Translations under genes and position numbers: made by a program
Assembly: GCF_005217525.1 (NCBI RefSeq)
Contig: NZ_PNXQ01000002.1
Location: 92,329-153,171, forward strand
Direction of reading: 5' to 3'
Length of the DNA stretch: 60,843 nucleotides
DNA from: Paenibacillus terrae
Lineage (GTDB): Bacteria > Bacillota > Bacilli > Paenibacillales > Paenibacillaceae
In this document: one piece after another, positions 27,286 through 37,042 of the stretch
How the letters are laid out: every line of letters begins with the position of its first letter
How positions within the stretch are numbered: position 1 is the first letter of the stretch
Notes under the pieces: model-generated
Told to the model about the DNA's origin: nothing
Database searches by the model: none
What the model saw: only the letters and a program-made list of their open reading frames with translations

Positions 27286-27936
27286 AAATTTAGGATCATC
27301 AGGAACAAGCCCCATTTCCAACGCGTATCTCGTTAGTTGTACACGGTTCTGAACATGCAGCTTCTGCAAAATATTTTTCAAATGGTTTTTTACTGTGTAC
27401 TCGGAAATACCGTACTTTTCGGCGATTTCCTTGTTCGTCCACCCTGCGGCCACCCCATATAAGATATCCTGCTCTCTTGAGGTAAGACGGACCTGTGGCT
27501 CCTTTTTCGCGGTTATGGTGACGTCTTTCAAGATTTGAAATGCCAGCTCCCGGCTCAGTGGCGCTTCCTCGTTCACAATAGAATGCAGGTATTCCAACCA
27601 TGTGGAGGGCGCTATATTTTTTAACAGGTAGCCTTGGGCACCCCGTTTCAAAGCTTCAAGCAGATGAATCATGTCATCCGACACAGTAATCATCACTATT
27701 TTGACATATGGAAACATGAGCTTAATCCGCTGTGTAGCCTCCAGACCGTCCATTCCAGGCATCGAAATATCCATCAGGATCAAATCTGGAAGCCATTGCT
27801 CGGTAAACTCAATTGCTTGTTCACCGTTGTCTACCACACCAATGACTTCAAAGCTTGGATCCATGGACAATATTTCACAGATCGCCTCGCGGGCATGAGC
27901 AGAATCGTCTACGACCAGTACTCGGGTATGCGTCAT
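27277..27936 (-). CDS. NarL/LuxR-family response regulator
   Basis: 219 residues: receiver domain with the phospho-acceptor Asp56 in LILMDISMPGMDG, conserved Asp10/Asp11 and Lys in YLLKN, then a LuxR helix-turn-helix (LTSREQDILYGVAAGWTNKEIAEKYGISEYTVKNHLKNIL). It is encoded 3' of its kinase with a 4-base overlap (ATGA). Targets unknown; the cydABCD operon and the cupredoxin gene are the nearest candidates. Confidence 0.93.
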   Translation of the reverse strand: MTHTRVLVVDDSAHAREAICEILSMDPSFEVIGVVDNGEQAIEFTEQWLPDLILMDISMPGMDGLEATQRIKLMFPYVKIVMITVSDDMIHLLEALKRGAQGYLLKNIAPSTWLEYLHSIVNEEAPLSRELAFQILKDVTITAKKEPQVRLTSREQDILYGVAAGWTNKEIAEKYGISEYTVKNHLKNILQKLHVQNRVQLTRYALEMGLVPDDPKFRP

Positions 27937-28772
27937 TTGCGTTCTCCTTCTTTGGATATTTCCACGATGGTATATGAAGAATCCGACAGAAGCTGCAATG
28001 TCCAGTTCATATCTTCCGCTCTTTCCTTCATGATATTTAAGCCGTATCGGTCTTTAAACCGAAAAGCATCGCTCGTAAAGCCTTTGCCATTATCCTTGAC
28101 GATGACTTTCCAATGATCGTGGTCACCTTCTCCAATAATCCAGCCCTTGGAAGCCCTTGCGTGCTTTTCAATATTGACCACCGCCTCACGAATGCATGCC
28201 AGAAGCTCTACTTTCTCTTTTGGAGTCAGCGCATCATCGGGAATCGTCCACTGAATATCTACATACACAGGGATTTCATGAATCATTTGCTGCACCTTGT
28301 AGTCCAATGATTCGTTGGTTGCCAGCATCTCATCAGTGGTCGGATCAAATCGTAAATTGGCAATTGCCTGACGAACATAGCGGTTCACTTCGTGGACGGT
28401 CTTTCTGACTTTATAAATATCCTGACGATACTGCTCCTGATCTTCGTTATGCTCCAGGCGATCCATTTTGACGGACAATAAAAAAAGCGATTGGGCAATC
28501 CCGTCATGCAGCTCCCTGGCAAGATCCTCTCTGGCTTCAAGGGCTGCCTTGGCCGCGCGTTCGTGTTGCAGCTCCATCTGAATACGTTCCAGCATATGAA
28601 AAAGCTTGGTTAACAGCGTCACACTGACCAAATACAAGAGAACCGGAGTCAGCCAGTTACCCAGGTCCATAGAAATATAGGGGAGCAAAAATTGGTGTCT
28701 CACATATTCCCAGGCCCCTACCGTTAGCGTAGGTACGAATAGAATCATCCATTTAATTTGTTTATACGTCAT
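27933..28772 (-). CDS. NarX/LiaS-type sensor histidine kinase (HisKA_3)
   Basis: About 279 residues. Two membrane helices (WMILFVPTLTVGAWEYV and WLTPVLLYLVSVTLLTKLF) with a very short outer loop, then a HisKA_3 domain with phospho-acceptor His89 in ARELHDGIAQSLF, and a HATPase domain (AVVNIEKHARAS, DNGKGF, RYGLNIMKERAE). The small sensor region suggests membrane-level or intracellular sensing. The start at 28772 (MTYKQIKW) lies 5 bases after AGGAGG; the upstream extension has no ribosome site. Confidence 0.92.
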   Translation of the reverse strand: MTYKQIKWMILFVPTLTVGAWEYVRHQFLLPYISMDLGNWLTPVLLYLVSVTLLTKLFHMLERIQMELQHERAAKAALEAREDLARELHDGIAQSLFLLSVKMDRLEHNEDQEQYRQDIYKVRKTVHEVNRYVRQAIANLRFDPTTDEMLATNESLDYKVQQMIHEIPVYVDIQWTIPDDALTPKEKVELLACIREAVVNIEKHARASKGWIIGEGDHDHWKVIVKDNGKGFTSDAFRFKDRYGLNIMKERAEDMNWTLQLLSDSSYTIVEISKEGERK

Positions 28773-28910
28773 ACCGTCCTCCTTGCAGCACCACTTGCAC
28801 GAACAAACTAAGCAGATCCGTGATACCAACCATTCCGAGTGTCTTTATGCATCCCAAGCATAACTTTTTTGCTGTTTTAGAACAAGATCAATCCTACAGC
28901 AGATAGAAAA

Positions 28911-28942
28911 GAAGAAAAAAAGCCGACATATTCATGCCGACT
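28911..28942 (-). terminator. Terminator of the cydABDC operon
   Basis: On the minus strand AGTCGGCAT-GAAT-ATGTCGGCT forms a 9-pair stem with two G-U pairs (28942-28921), followed directly by TTTTTTTC. The G-U pairs mean it would fold well only in RNA of this strand. Confidence 0.85.
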
Positions 28943-28988
28943 CCAATGTGTATGTTCATTTTACCGAAGCTTGGTCTTCTCTATTTCT

Positions 28989-30809
28989 TTACAGACCGGG
29001 ATGATCCAGCTCATACAGGTTGCGGTATCGGGGTTGCTCCTGCCAGAGCTGCTCGTGACTGCCTCGCATGGATATGCCGCCCTGCTCCATAAAGATCACC
29101 TCGTCCATATGCTCCATTCCGGTCAGATGATGTGTAATCCAGATGAGCGTTTTGCCCTCCAGCACACGAAACATCGTCTGCATCAGTTCCTGCTCTGTTA
29201 GCGGATCAAGTCCTACGGTTGGTTCATCCAGCAGGACAATGGGGTGATTTTGAAGCAAAATCCGCGCCAGTGCAATTCGCTGTCTTTCTCCACCGGAAAA
29301 GCGCAGGCCCGTTTCCTGCATCCGGGTGTCGTAGCCATCCGGCAAAGAATCAATTAGCGTCCCCAGTCCCACCTGCTCGGTTACTGCACGAACCTCTTCC
29401 AACGTAGCATCGGGCCGCGCCAACCGAATATTGTTCGCTACCGTTGTATCGAACAAATACGGTTGCTGGTTTAACACTGCAAACAGGCTGGAATACGCCC
29501 CGCCTGTATACACGGGCGCACCTGCGACTGTGACGCTCCCTTCATCCGGCTGCAATGCTCCCTGAATCAGATTCAGCAGGGTGGACTTGCCCGCACCGCT
29601 ACGACCAAGCAGTGCAACCTTTCCCCCTTGTTGTACACGCAGGGAAATGTCGCGCACGCTCCATTCTTGCGTTGCTGCATAGCGGTAGCTCACGTTGTTC
29701 AGCAGCAGCTCGTTTGAGTTGCCAGATAGCTGGGCGGTCACATGTTCTACCTCTGTTTTGTCTACCGTGCCACCTACTGCTTGCTGCCCTGCTTTCACAG
29801 AAGCCGATGCCGAAAACGATGTAGATGTAGCATCTGTAGGTGTATTCTTCTCTGACTCTTTCAGGCGCCGAAGCGAATCCTGATACTCCGGCGCATGGAC
29901 CACCGCTTCTCCAGCGCGGACGAAGGCATCCAGCAACGGAAAAGCAACAAGCGCAAAAGATGCCAACCATGTTGCCTCTATGCGGTTCTCTGCTACCAGC
30001 CCTCCAGCCCACACGGTCATCATCACAATTCCGCCACCTACGACGCACTGTGCGATCCAATGAGAGCGCCATTCACCCCGCCGAAGTGAATTTTCCACTA
30101 CAGCAGCCTTGTTTTGCCGTTGGATGAAGGAAGCCAGAAAATGTCCAGTCCGACCACTCAGCATCAGATCACTCATGCCAAACAATGCATCGGTCAGCTC
30201 CTGATAGGCTGTGCTCCGTTCCTGCTTGAACGTTCGCCGTTTGGCGAGCGAGGTCCACAGCGAGATGGCCGGGGCGATAAAAAGTAAAAATCCACAATAC
30301 AGTGCCATCATCAAGGCAAAGGTTCCGTCCATCCATCCGAGCGCTGAAATGCCTAATGCATAGATGAGCAACGCCGATATCGCAGGCAGGACCAGCTTCA
30401 AATATATGTTTTGAAGCTGTTCAATATCCTCAGCCAGCAAACCCAACAGATCCCCTGTGCGAAACTTGCTGCGAATCATAAGCGCTTGCGGCTCTACTGC
30501 CCGGTACAGCCGCACCCGCATACGGGACACGAGACGCAGCGCGGCATCATGCCCCACCAGCCGTTCCAGATACTGAATAACCGCCTTACTAAAACCGAAT
30601 GTCCGTACAAGCACAATCGGAACGTACACCATCAATATATTTTCCGGTTTTAAAGCTGAACGGGTAATCAGGTGACCGGACGTAAAGAGCAATGCGCCTG
30701 CACATCCAATTGCCAGAGCGCCCAAAAGCGCCGCAGCCAGAAAGGCCCAAAAATATTGTCTCAGATAAAATACAAACCAGCCTTGACCGCTATTGTCCGT
30801 GGCTCTCAT
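28989..30809 (-). CDS. cydC: Thiol reductant ABC exporter, subunit CydC
   Basis: 606 residues: six-helix ABC exporter domain followed by an ATPase with GRSGAGKSTLL, RFSGGERQRIALARILL and IVLLDEPTVGLDP. CydDC heterodimers export cysteine and glutathione-like thiols and are required to assemble cytochrome bd. Linker around 320-355 is Thr/Ser/Ala-rich and low in complexity. It overlaps the preceding cydD gene by 20 bases and is the last gene of the operon. In Bacillus naming this position is called cydD. Confidence 0.92.
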   Translation of the reverse strand: MRATDNSGQGWFVFYLRQYFWAFLAAALLGALAIGCAGALLFTSGHLITRSALKPENILMVYVPIVLVRTFGFSKAVIQYLERLVGHDAALRLVSRMRVRLYRAVEPQALMIRSKFRTGDLLGLLAEDIEQLQNIYLKLVLPAISALLIYALGISALGWMDGTFALMMALYCGFLLFIAPAISLWTSLAKRRTFKQERSTAYQELTDALFGMSDLMLSGRTGHFLASFIQRQNKAAVVENSLRRGEWRSHWIAQCVVGGGIVMMTVWAGGLVAENRIEATWLASFALVAFPLLDAFVRAGEAVVHAPEYQDSLRRLKESEKNTPTDATSTSFSASASVKAGQQAVGGTVDKTEVEHVTAQLSGNSNELLLNNVSYRYAATQEWSVRDISLRVQQGGKVALLGRSGAGKSTLLNLIQGALQPDEGSVTVAGAPVYTGGAYSSLFAVLNQQPYLFDTTVANNIRLARPDATLEEVRAVTEQVGLGTLIDSLPDGYDTRMQETGLRFSGGERQRIALARILLQNHPIVLLDEPTVGLDPLTEQELMQTMFRVLEGKTLIWITHHLTGMEHMDEVIFMEQGGISMRGSHEQLWQEQPRYRNLYELDHPGL

Positions 30810-32589
30810 ATCGTCCGTCCCCTCCTTCCGTCATTCCCGTCAGCAAACGGTAATAGCCTCCCTTGCGGGCAACCAGTTGCTTATGTGATCCTGCTTCCTC
30901 TAGACGACCTTGATTCATCATCCAGATACAGTCCATATCCGGCATCCAATGGAGTCGATGCGTCGCAAGAAACACTCTTTTATGTTGAAAAACAGATAAA
31001 ATCGTCTGTTTTAGCTCCCATTCCGTCTCAATATCCAAATGTGCCGTCGGCTCGTCCAGCAAAATCACCGGACGGTTGCTCAGCAAAGCACGCGCCAACG
31101 CTATCCGCTGTGCCTGTCCTCCACTCAGCGTCCGGCCCGCTTCACCAATCGGCTCATCCAATCCATTCGGAAGACCATCCATCAGTTCACGCAGTCCAAC
31201 CGCATCAATCGCCCATTCCACTTGCTCGTTGGATGCCTCCGGTTCATAAAACCGGATATTATCCGCCAAGGAAGCGCTGAACAGGTACGGATGCTGCGGA
31301 ATATAGGCAATATGACGCTGCCATTCGGCTTTGTTATCACCAGCCAATGCCCACCCATTCACGTTCAGCTCGCCCGAGGTCGGTTCAGCGAAGCCTCCAA
31401 GCAAACTGAGCAGCGTTGTTTTGCCTGCACCGCTGGCTCCGACGATGCCAATCATATTCATATGCGGCTCAACACTCGCGGATATGTGGTCAAGTCGTGC
31501 GGAACCGTCCTCATTGAGAAGGCATATATCCTTCAACCTAATCGTATCCTGTCCCGTGATATTTAGGGCATGGCCGTCACCCATAGCATTGTCTGTGCGC
31601 CCACTCCCCGTAAGGATATCCACGGAATCTGTTGGCTGAGCCGCTTCATTCTCTGTACCGAGAATGGAGCGCATTGCACCCCAAGCCTCCTTGCCATCCA
31701 GCGAGGCATGATAGTCCGATCCCAACTGGCGTACAGGCATAAAATATTCCGGGGCCAGAATGAGTACCGCAAGTGCCGCTTCCAGTCCCACCGATCCGCT
31801 AATCAGGCGCAAGCCCAAGCCTACCGCCACAAAAGCGACCGATAGCATACTAAAAAAATCGAGCGCAAAAGAGGACAGGAACGCGACACGCAGTGTACGC
31901 ATCGTAGCCGTGCGATACTGGTCGCTGACCTTCCCAACCGTTGCTCCATGCTCCCGACTACGGCCCAAAAACCGCAGCGTCTGTAGGCCGCGCAACGAAT
32001 CCGTGAAATGATGAGACAACAGACGATAGGAGCGCCACTGTTTATCTGCCTGCTTCCGCGCCGCCAAGCCCAGCAGGATAAAGAAGCCAACCAGGATCGG
32101 CATCGTAGCCGTCAAAATCACACCTGAAATCACGTCCAATGTGAAAACAGACACAAGCACAAGTATTGTCACACACATCATGTCAATCATACGCGGAATG
32201 GACAGCTCCAAATACGTGCGAAAACGATCCACTCCGTCCAGCGCCAACGTCACCAGCTTGCCGCTGCCTTCCTTGGCAGCAAAAACAGGTCCTCGCTCGA
32301 ACAAACGAGCAAGCAGACGCTCCCTCAGGGAAGCGCCTGATGCTTCGGCAAAGCGGCCTGCTGTCCGACGTTGCAGCCAGATCATCGTATGCCTCGCCGC
32401 AAAAGCCGCGAAAAACAACGCCAGTGACGGCCATGCCATCACCAGCGGATGTTTATCAAATAAAATCGTAACCGCCTTTGCCAAAAAGATCGCTTGCGCA
32501 ATCACAGCGGCCCCCTGGGCCAGGGAAAGGGCGGCCAGCAGCAGCATTACCGGCCGAATGCCCTTTAATCCAAACCATGCTTTATCCAT
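30790..32589 (-). CDS. cydD: Thiol reductant ABC exporter, subunit CydD
   Basis: 599 residues, exporter membrane domain (VMLLLAALSLAQGAAVIAQAIFLAKAV at the start) and ATPase domain with GASGAGKTTLL, TLSGGQAQRIALARALL and VILLDEPTAHLD. Works as a heterodimer with the next gene's product. The start codon shares one base with the cydB stop (TAATG). In B. subtilis nomenclature the gene at this position is cydC. Confidence 0.92.
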   Translation of the reverse strand: MDKAWFGLKGIRPVMLLLAALSLAQGAAVIAQAIFLAKAVTILFDKHPLVMAWPSLALFFAAFAARHTMIWLQRRTAGRFAEASGASLRERLLARLFERGPVFAAKEGSGKLVTLALDGVDRFRTYLELSIPRMIDMMCVTILVLVSVFTLDVISGVILTATMPILVGFFILLGLAARKQADKQWRSYRLLSHHFTDSLRGLQTLRFLGRSREHGATVGKVSDQYRTATMRTLRVAFLSSFALDFFSMLSVAFVAVGLGLRLISGSVGLEAALAVLILAPEYFMPVRQLGSDYHASLDGKEAWGAMRSILGTENEAAQPTDSVDILTGSGRTDNAMGDGHALNITGQDTIRLKDICLLNEDGSARLDHISASVEPHMNMIGIVGASGAGKTTLLSLLGGFAEPTSGELNVNGWALAGDNKAEWQRHIAYIPQHPYLFSASLADNIRFYEPEASNEQVEWAIDAVGLRELMDGLPNGLDEPIGEAGRTLSGGQAQRIALARALLSNRPVILLDEPTAHLDIETEWELKQTILSVFQHKRVFLATHRLHWMPDMDCIWMMNQGRLEEAGSHKQLVARKGGYYRLLTGMTEGGDGRYESHGQ

Positions 32590-33602
32590 TAGTATTCCAA
32601 ATGATCCTTTTCACTGAGACGCTTATGAAAAACAAAATAGCTCCACGCCTGATAAGCCAGCACAAAGGGTAAAAGCGTTGCTGCAACAATCGTCATGGCT
32701 TTCAGGGTGTAATGACTGGAGCTTGCATTATAAATCGTCAAATCAAATGCACTGTTGATCGAGCTCACCATAAATCTCGGGAACAAGCCGACGAACAACG
32801 AAACGAATGTCAGCAAAATGATAGCTCCCGTCATCCCAAAGGCCCAACCTTCGCGGCGTTGTTTCAGGAAATACCATGCCAGCACATAGGCGACGACCCC
32901 CACTGCAACTGCGGCGTACATATAAGAGCCACGACGTGCGAATACATCTGTTGCAAAATAAGTCCATACCACCATACCCGCGAGCAAAACACCTAATATC
33001 GGAAGGAATTTTGACGCAATCACACGAGCACGATCCCGTACTTCTCCAATTGTACGCAGGGAAATAAACGTCAGCCCATGCATCAGGCACATCCCAACTA
33101 CAGTCAGTCCAATCCATACCGTATATCCGTTAAACACATCCGAGAATCCGGCTTTTAAGTCCATGTTTTGCTGAATAGGTACACCCTTTATCAAAGCCGC
33201 AAAAGCCATACCGAACAGCATCGGCGGCAGAAAGCTGCCAATCAGAATGCAGGCATCCCATGTTCCGGTCCACCACTTTCCTTCTGCCTTGCCCCGGAAT
33301 TCAAAGGAAACTCCGCGTAAAATCAATCCAAGCAGAATAAGTACAAATACTAGATAATATCCGCTGAACATGGTCGCATACCAGTGCGGGAAAGCCGCGA
33401 ACATCGCACCTGCTGCTGTGATCAGCCATACTTCGTTAGCATCCCAGAATGGACCAATCGTATTAATCATCAAGCGTTTTTGCTGATCGTTACGCGGCAC
33501 CAGACCTGTAGCCATCCCTACCCCAAAATCAAAGCCCTCCAGGAAGAAGAAGCCAGTGAACAGCACAGCAATCAATAAGAACCACAAATCATTTAACGAC
33601 AT
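32589..33602 (-). CDS. cydB: Cytochrome bd quinol oxidase subunit II
   Basis: About 337 residues, eight membrane helices. LNDLWFLLIAVLFTGFFFLEGFDFGVGM is the CydB hallmark and NTIGPFWDANEVWLITAAGAMFAAFP the second. The start at 33602 (MSLNDLW) follows AAGGGGGTGA; it overlaps the end of cydA by 14 bases. CydB stabilises the heme-bearing subunit I in the membrane. Confidence 0.95.
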   Translation of the reverse strand: MSLNDLWFLLIAVLFTGFFFLEGFDFGVGMATGLVPRNDQQKRLMINTIGPFWDANEVWLITAAGAMFAAFPHWYATMFSGYYLVFVLILLGLILRGVSFEFRGKAEGKWWTGTWDACILIGSFLPPMLFGMAFAALIKGVPIQQNMDLKAGFSDVFNGYTVWIGLTVVGMCLMHGLTFISLRTIGEVRDRARVIASKFLPILGVLLAGMVVWTYFATDVFARRGSYMYAAVAVGVVAYVLAWYFLKQRREGWAFGMTGAIILLTFVSLFVGLFPRFMVSSINSAFDLTIYNASSSHYTLKAMTIVAATLLPFVLAYQAWSYFVFHKRLSEKDHLEY

Positions 33603-34995
33603 TGGTGTCACCCCCTTGAGCAAATGGATCATGGATTACCGTTTCCTGATGTGGTTCGATATCCGGACCTTTGCGAGCCGTACGGACAAACAGGAACGCC
33701 AGCACACCCGTTAAAATTAAATACAATGCGGTAAACGAAATCAGCGAGAACAGCACTTCCCCTGCCACAACGGTAGGCGAAACGGAATCTTTGGTTTGAA
33801 GTAAACCAAAGACCGTCCAAGGCTGGCGCCCCACTTCTGTCATGATCCAACCCGCAGTATTCCCAATGAATGGAAGTGATATGCCGAGCATCATCAAACG
33901 GAAGAACCAACGATGCGAGCCCTCCAATTTTTTACGGAATGTCAGATAAGCTCCGTACAAAGCAAGTGCAATCATGGCACATCCGGCCGCAATCATAATG
34001 CGGAAGCTCCAAAATGTAGTACGTACCGGCGGAATATAATTACCAGGGCCGTAAGCTTTTTCATATTGTGCCTGAAGCTCATTCATCCCCAAAACCCCGC
34101 CGGACAGCTTGTTATAGGACAGCAAACTCAAGAGATAAGGAAGCTTAATTTCAAAGCTGTTTTCCTTCTTTTCAGGGTCAATACCTGCGATAACCGTCCA
34201 AGGGGCCGGGTCACTACTGTTCTCCCATAACCCTTCACTGGCAGCCATTTTCATTGGCTGTGTTTCCACCAAATATTGAGCCTGTCCATGACCAAACATC
34301 GGGATTAACATCGAACTAATCAATGCGACAATAATACTTACTTTGAAAGAAGGCTTGAAAAAGTCCAGATTCTTCTTGTGCATCAGCTTCCATGCGCTAA
34401 TACCCGCCACGAGAAAAGCACCTGTCGCAAAAGCTGCAAACAGCGTATGTGGAAACTCCCATAACAGTTGTTCGTTCGTCAACAGAGCGAAAAAATCTTT
34501 CATTTCTGCGCGACCATTATGAATCTCGTATCCTACTGGACGCTGCATGAATGAGTTGGCTGCCAAAATCCACAGGGCGGACAGCATCGTACCAATGGAT
34601 ACCAGCCACATACAGGTTAAATGGACTGCTTTGGACAGCCGTTCCCAGCCGAATACCCACAATCCGATAAAGGTTGATTCCAGGAAAAAGGCAAGCAATG
34701 CCTCAATCGCCAGCGGCGTACCGAACACATCTCCGACAAAACGGGAGAAGTCAGACCAGTTCATCCCAAACTGGAACTCCTGCAAAATCCCGGTGACTAC
34801 GCCTACTGCAAAGTTAATCAGCAAAAAAGTTCCCCAGAATTGAGCCATTTTTTTGTACAAATCATTTTTTTTGATTACATACATGGTCTCCATAATTGCC
34901 ACCAACAACGACAATCCAATGGAGATCGGCACATAAACAAAGTGAAGAATTGTTGTGGTTGCAAACTGCAACCGTGCCAATTCTAATACGTCCAT
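33589..34995 (-). CDS. cydA: Cytochrome bd quinol oxidase subunit I
   Basis: 468 residues, nine membrane helices. FATTTILHFVYVPISIGLSLL carries the N-terminal heme b595 His; the quinol-binding GRQPW motif is in TEVGRQPWTVFGLLQT; the Q-loop is of the short type usual in Firmicutes. It oxidises menaquinol and reduces O2 at high affinity without pumping protons, complementing the qox oxidase in this window. First gene of cydABDC; GGGGAGGAATAAC precedes the start. A Rex-like operator lies about 75 bases upstream. Confidence 0.96.
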   Translation of the reverse strand: MDVLELARLQFATTTILHFVYVPISIGLSLLVAIMETMYVIKKNDLYKKMAQFWGTFLLINFAVGVVTGILQEFQFGMNWSDFSRFVGDVFGTPLAIEALLAFFLESTFIGLWVFGWERLSKAVHLTCMWLVSIGTMLSALWILAANSFMQRPVGYEIHNGRAEMKDFFALLTNEQLLWEFPHTLFAAFATGAFLVAGISAWKLMHKKNLDFFKPSFKVSIIVALISSMLIPMFGHGQAQYLVETQPMKMAASEGLWENSSDPAPWTVIAGIDPEKKENSFEIKLPYLLSLLSYNKLSGGVLGMNELQAQYEKAYGPGNYIPPVRTTFWSFRIMIAAGCAMIALALYGAYLTFRKKLEGSHRWFFRLMMLGISLPFIGNTAGWIMTEVGRQPWTVFGLLQTKDSVSPTVVAGEVLFSLISFTALYLILTGVLAFLFVRTARKGPDIEPHQETVIHDPFAQGGDTNVVK

Positions 34996-35067
34996 GATGT
35001 TATTCCTCCCCTGCGCTTCTCTTAAGAATGAATATTAATAATTAAGTTCTGAAGCCTTCCTTCATCC

Positions 35068-35085
35068 TTGTGATAGTATTCACAT
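35068..35085. promoter_or_regulatory. Rex-like redox operator upstream of cydA
   Basis: TTGTGATAGTATTCACAT matches the TTGTGAA-N4-TTCACAA type of the NADH-sensing repressor Rex, with one mismatch in the outer arms. Rex control of cydABCD is established in Bacilli. The surrounding 34996-35320 region (about 320 bases) holds no gene; a second, weaker GTGTGAAC...TGTCAAA element is at about 35210-35230. Confidence 0.65.
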
Positions 35086-35321
35086 TATTACATATGGAAC
35101 GATCACTTTTTATGAATAGCCCCCTCAGGCATCTTCATTACGGAATCTCATGACCCGGCTTCAGAATATCATCATTATATAGAATAGATTTGAAAGAAAT
35201 AGAATCGAAAGTGTGAACATCATGTCAAAGCTGTGTCGTAATGATGGCGAATTTATGAAAACAGCTCAAATCTTCTAGTTAGTGTGACATTTTCGATTGA
35301 TCTATCCAAATTTTTTCCATG

Positions 35322-35372
35322 AAAAAAGCCTCTCTTCGTTCGGAGACCTTTGCTCCGACATCCACAAGAGAG
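35322..35372 (-). terminator. Terminator of the YesMN-type two-component operon
   Basis: CTCTCTT (35330-35336) pairs with AAGAGAG (35366-35372), enclosing CGGAG/CTCCG (35341-35357), a cruciform-like stem. On the minus strand GGCTTTTTTC follows. Confidence 0.85.
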
Positions 35373-35401
35373 ACTTCATCAATTTAACCCACGGGAATCC
35401 A

Positions 35402-37042
35402 TCAACTGCCATCCGTCCCTCTGTTCTTCTGAACCCGATTACGATAGGAGGAAGGCGACATCCCCGCATATTTTTTGAATTTGCCGTGAAAATAATCGGC
35501 ATTGGCATATCCGACACGTCCTGCCACCTGATGCACCCTGATCCCCTGTGCAAGCAATTCCCTTGCCCGCTCGATCCTCACCTTGTCCAGATAGGCGTTA
35601 AAAGCTTCGCCTGTATGACTTTTGAACAATTTGCCCAAATAGCCGCTGTTGTAATTAAACATATCCGCCAACATCTCCAAGCGCAAATTCTCATCATAAT
35701 GACCATGAATGAAACCAATCAATTGTTTCATGATCGTTTCCTTACCACCTGGATCGGTCTGACCAATCCATTGCAGAACATGCTCCTTCGACCGATCCAC
35801 CAGCTCTCCCAAGGTTGAATAGGCATAAACATCCGTAATCAAGCGGGAATGCTCTTCCAGCACCATACGGCTCTGTTCCTGTCCAGCCGCATACTTGTTC
35901 AGCGCTAAGGTAAATGTCTGTGCAAACGCCGCCTTGATTTCAGCCTCTGTACGATAGATCTGTGGAAATTGGACCTCCATTTCCTTCAATACACGTATTG
36001 CAGCTTCACGATTGGACATATCCAGCGCGTAGTACAGCTTCTCTGCATAACGCATGGGGTCTGAGGCTTTGTCAGTCGTTTCGCACATTCCCTCGTCCGA
36101 AGTTTCCAAAACGTGCAGGTCACTGGTAAGCATCACCCTTTCCGCCCTGAAAAGAAAAGTACGCTCCAGTAGACGCAGCGCCTGTTCAAAAGAGCTCGGA
36201 ATATCATGAAGTCTTCCCACCGGATCGCCAGCAGCTACGTATATTTTCGTTGCCCACGGCTTTAGCGCCTGTCGCCAGGAAGCCAGCAACTGAACAGCAT
36301 TTTCTTCTGTGTCCACCGTGGCGGGAAGTAGCAAGCCTGTATATATTCCTGCCTCAAATACAATTCCCCTACCCTGCTCCCGGCACATTTCCGTTAGGCG
36401 CAGCTTTGCTGCCGACTGCCGGGCTTGCCGATCCCAGTCGGGTATCCGAAGATCCAACAGTACGACCTGATAGCTTCCCCAATCCAGAGGGGGTGGCGCT
36501 GAAAGCTGGCCAGGATGTTCAGCTTGCTCCGTTCCTCCGTTGAGAGGGTCGCTGTGTTCCAATGCACCACGATTAGCCCGATCTTCCTGAACCGGAAACA
36601 GCAGGATTTCGATCCAATCGCGTTCATGGACAGGTGGGCTTCCCCACTTGCCGTCTTCTTTTTCACTCTCAATGCTTCGCCGTACCCGTTTCAGCTCTGT
36701 CGTCATTTCTTCTTCGTCCACAGGCTTCAATAAATAACCATCTACCCCAAAGCCCATCGCCTGCCGCGCATAATCAAAGTCCGCATATCCGCTTAAAATA
36801 AGAAAATGAAACGGCTCACCGTTCATTTCGCGTATGCTCCGTATGACCTCCAGCCCGCTCATCCCCGGCATCCGTATATCGACAATGACCAGTTCCGGCC
36901 GATGCTCCTTAAATTTATCCAATGCCTCGCGCCCGTTCTCTGCGGTATCTACAATATAGAAGCCGCAGTCTCTCCAATCAATGATGGAGGTCAATCCTTC
37001 ACGAATCGCAGGCTCATCATCCACAATCATCGCTTTATACAT
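35402..37042 (-). CDS. YesN-type response regulator with AraC DNA-binding domain
   Basis: 546 residues: receiver domain with Asp55 in LVIVDIRMPGMSG, a long middle domain, and a C-terminal AraC pair of helix-turn-helices (YNSGYLGKLFKSHTGEAFNAYLDKVRIERARELL, then VGYANADYFHGKFKKYAGMSPSSYR). Such regulators usually switch on carbohydrate importers of the Lpl/Ytc type; the nearest such operon (13.7-21.4 kb) is 14 kb away, so the target is unknown. It overlaps the kinase gene by 8 bases. Confidence 0.93.
   Translation of the reverse strand: MYKAMIVDDEPAIREGLTSIIDWRDCGFYIVDTAENGREALDKFKEHRPELVIVDIRMPGMSGLEVIRSIREMNGEPFHFLILSGYADFDYARQAMGFGVDGYLLKPVDEEEMTTELKRVRRSIESEKEDGKWGSPPVHERDWIEILLFPVQEDRANRGALEHSDPLNGGTEQAEHPGQLSAPPPLDWGSYQVVLLDLRIPDWDRQARQSAAKLRLTEMCREQGRGIVFEAGIYTGLLLPATVDTEENAVQLLASWRQALKPWATKIYVAAGDPVGRLHDIPSSFEQALRLLERTFLFRAERVMLTSDLHVLETSDEGMCETTDKASDPMRYAEKLYYALDMSNREAAIRVLKEMEVQFPQIYRTEAEIKAAFAQTFTLALNKYAAGQEQSRMVLEEHSRLITDVYAYSTLGELVDRSKEHVLQWIGQTDPGGKETIMKQLIGFIHGHYDENLRLEMLADMFNYNSGYLGKLFKSHTGEAFNAYLDKVRIERARELLAQGIRVHQVAGRVGYANADYFHGKFKKYAGMSPSSYRNRVQKNRGTDGS

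Noticed and set aside
30672..31280. 202-residue plus-strand frame opposite cydC/cydD
   Set aside because: Antisense to two overlapping ABC exporter genes; the low-complexity text is not protein-like.
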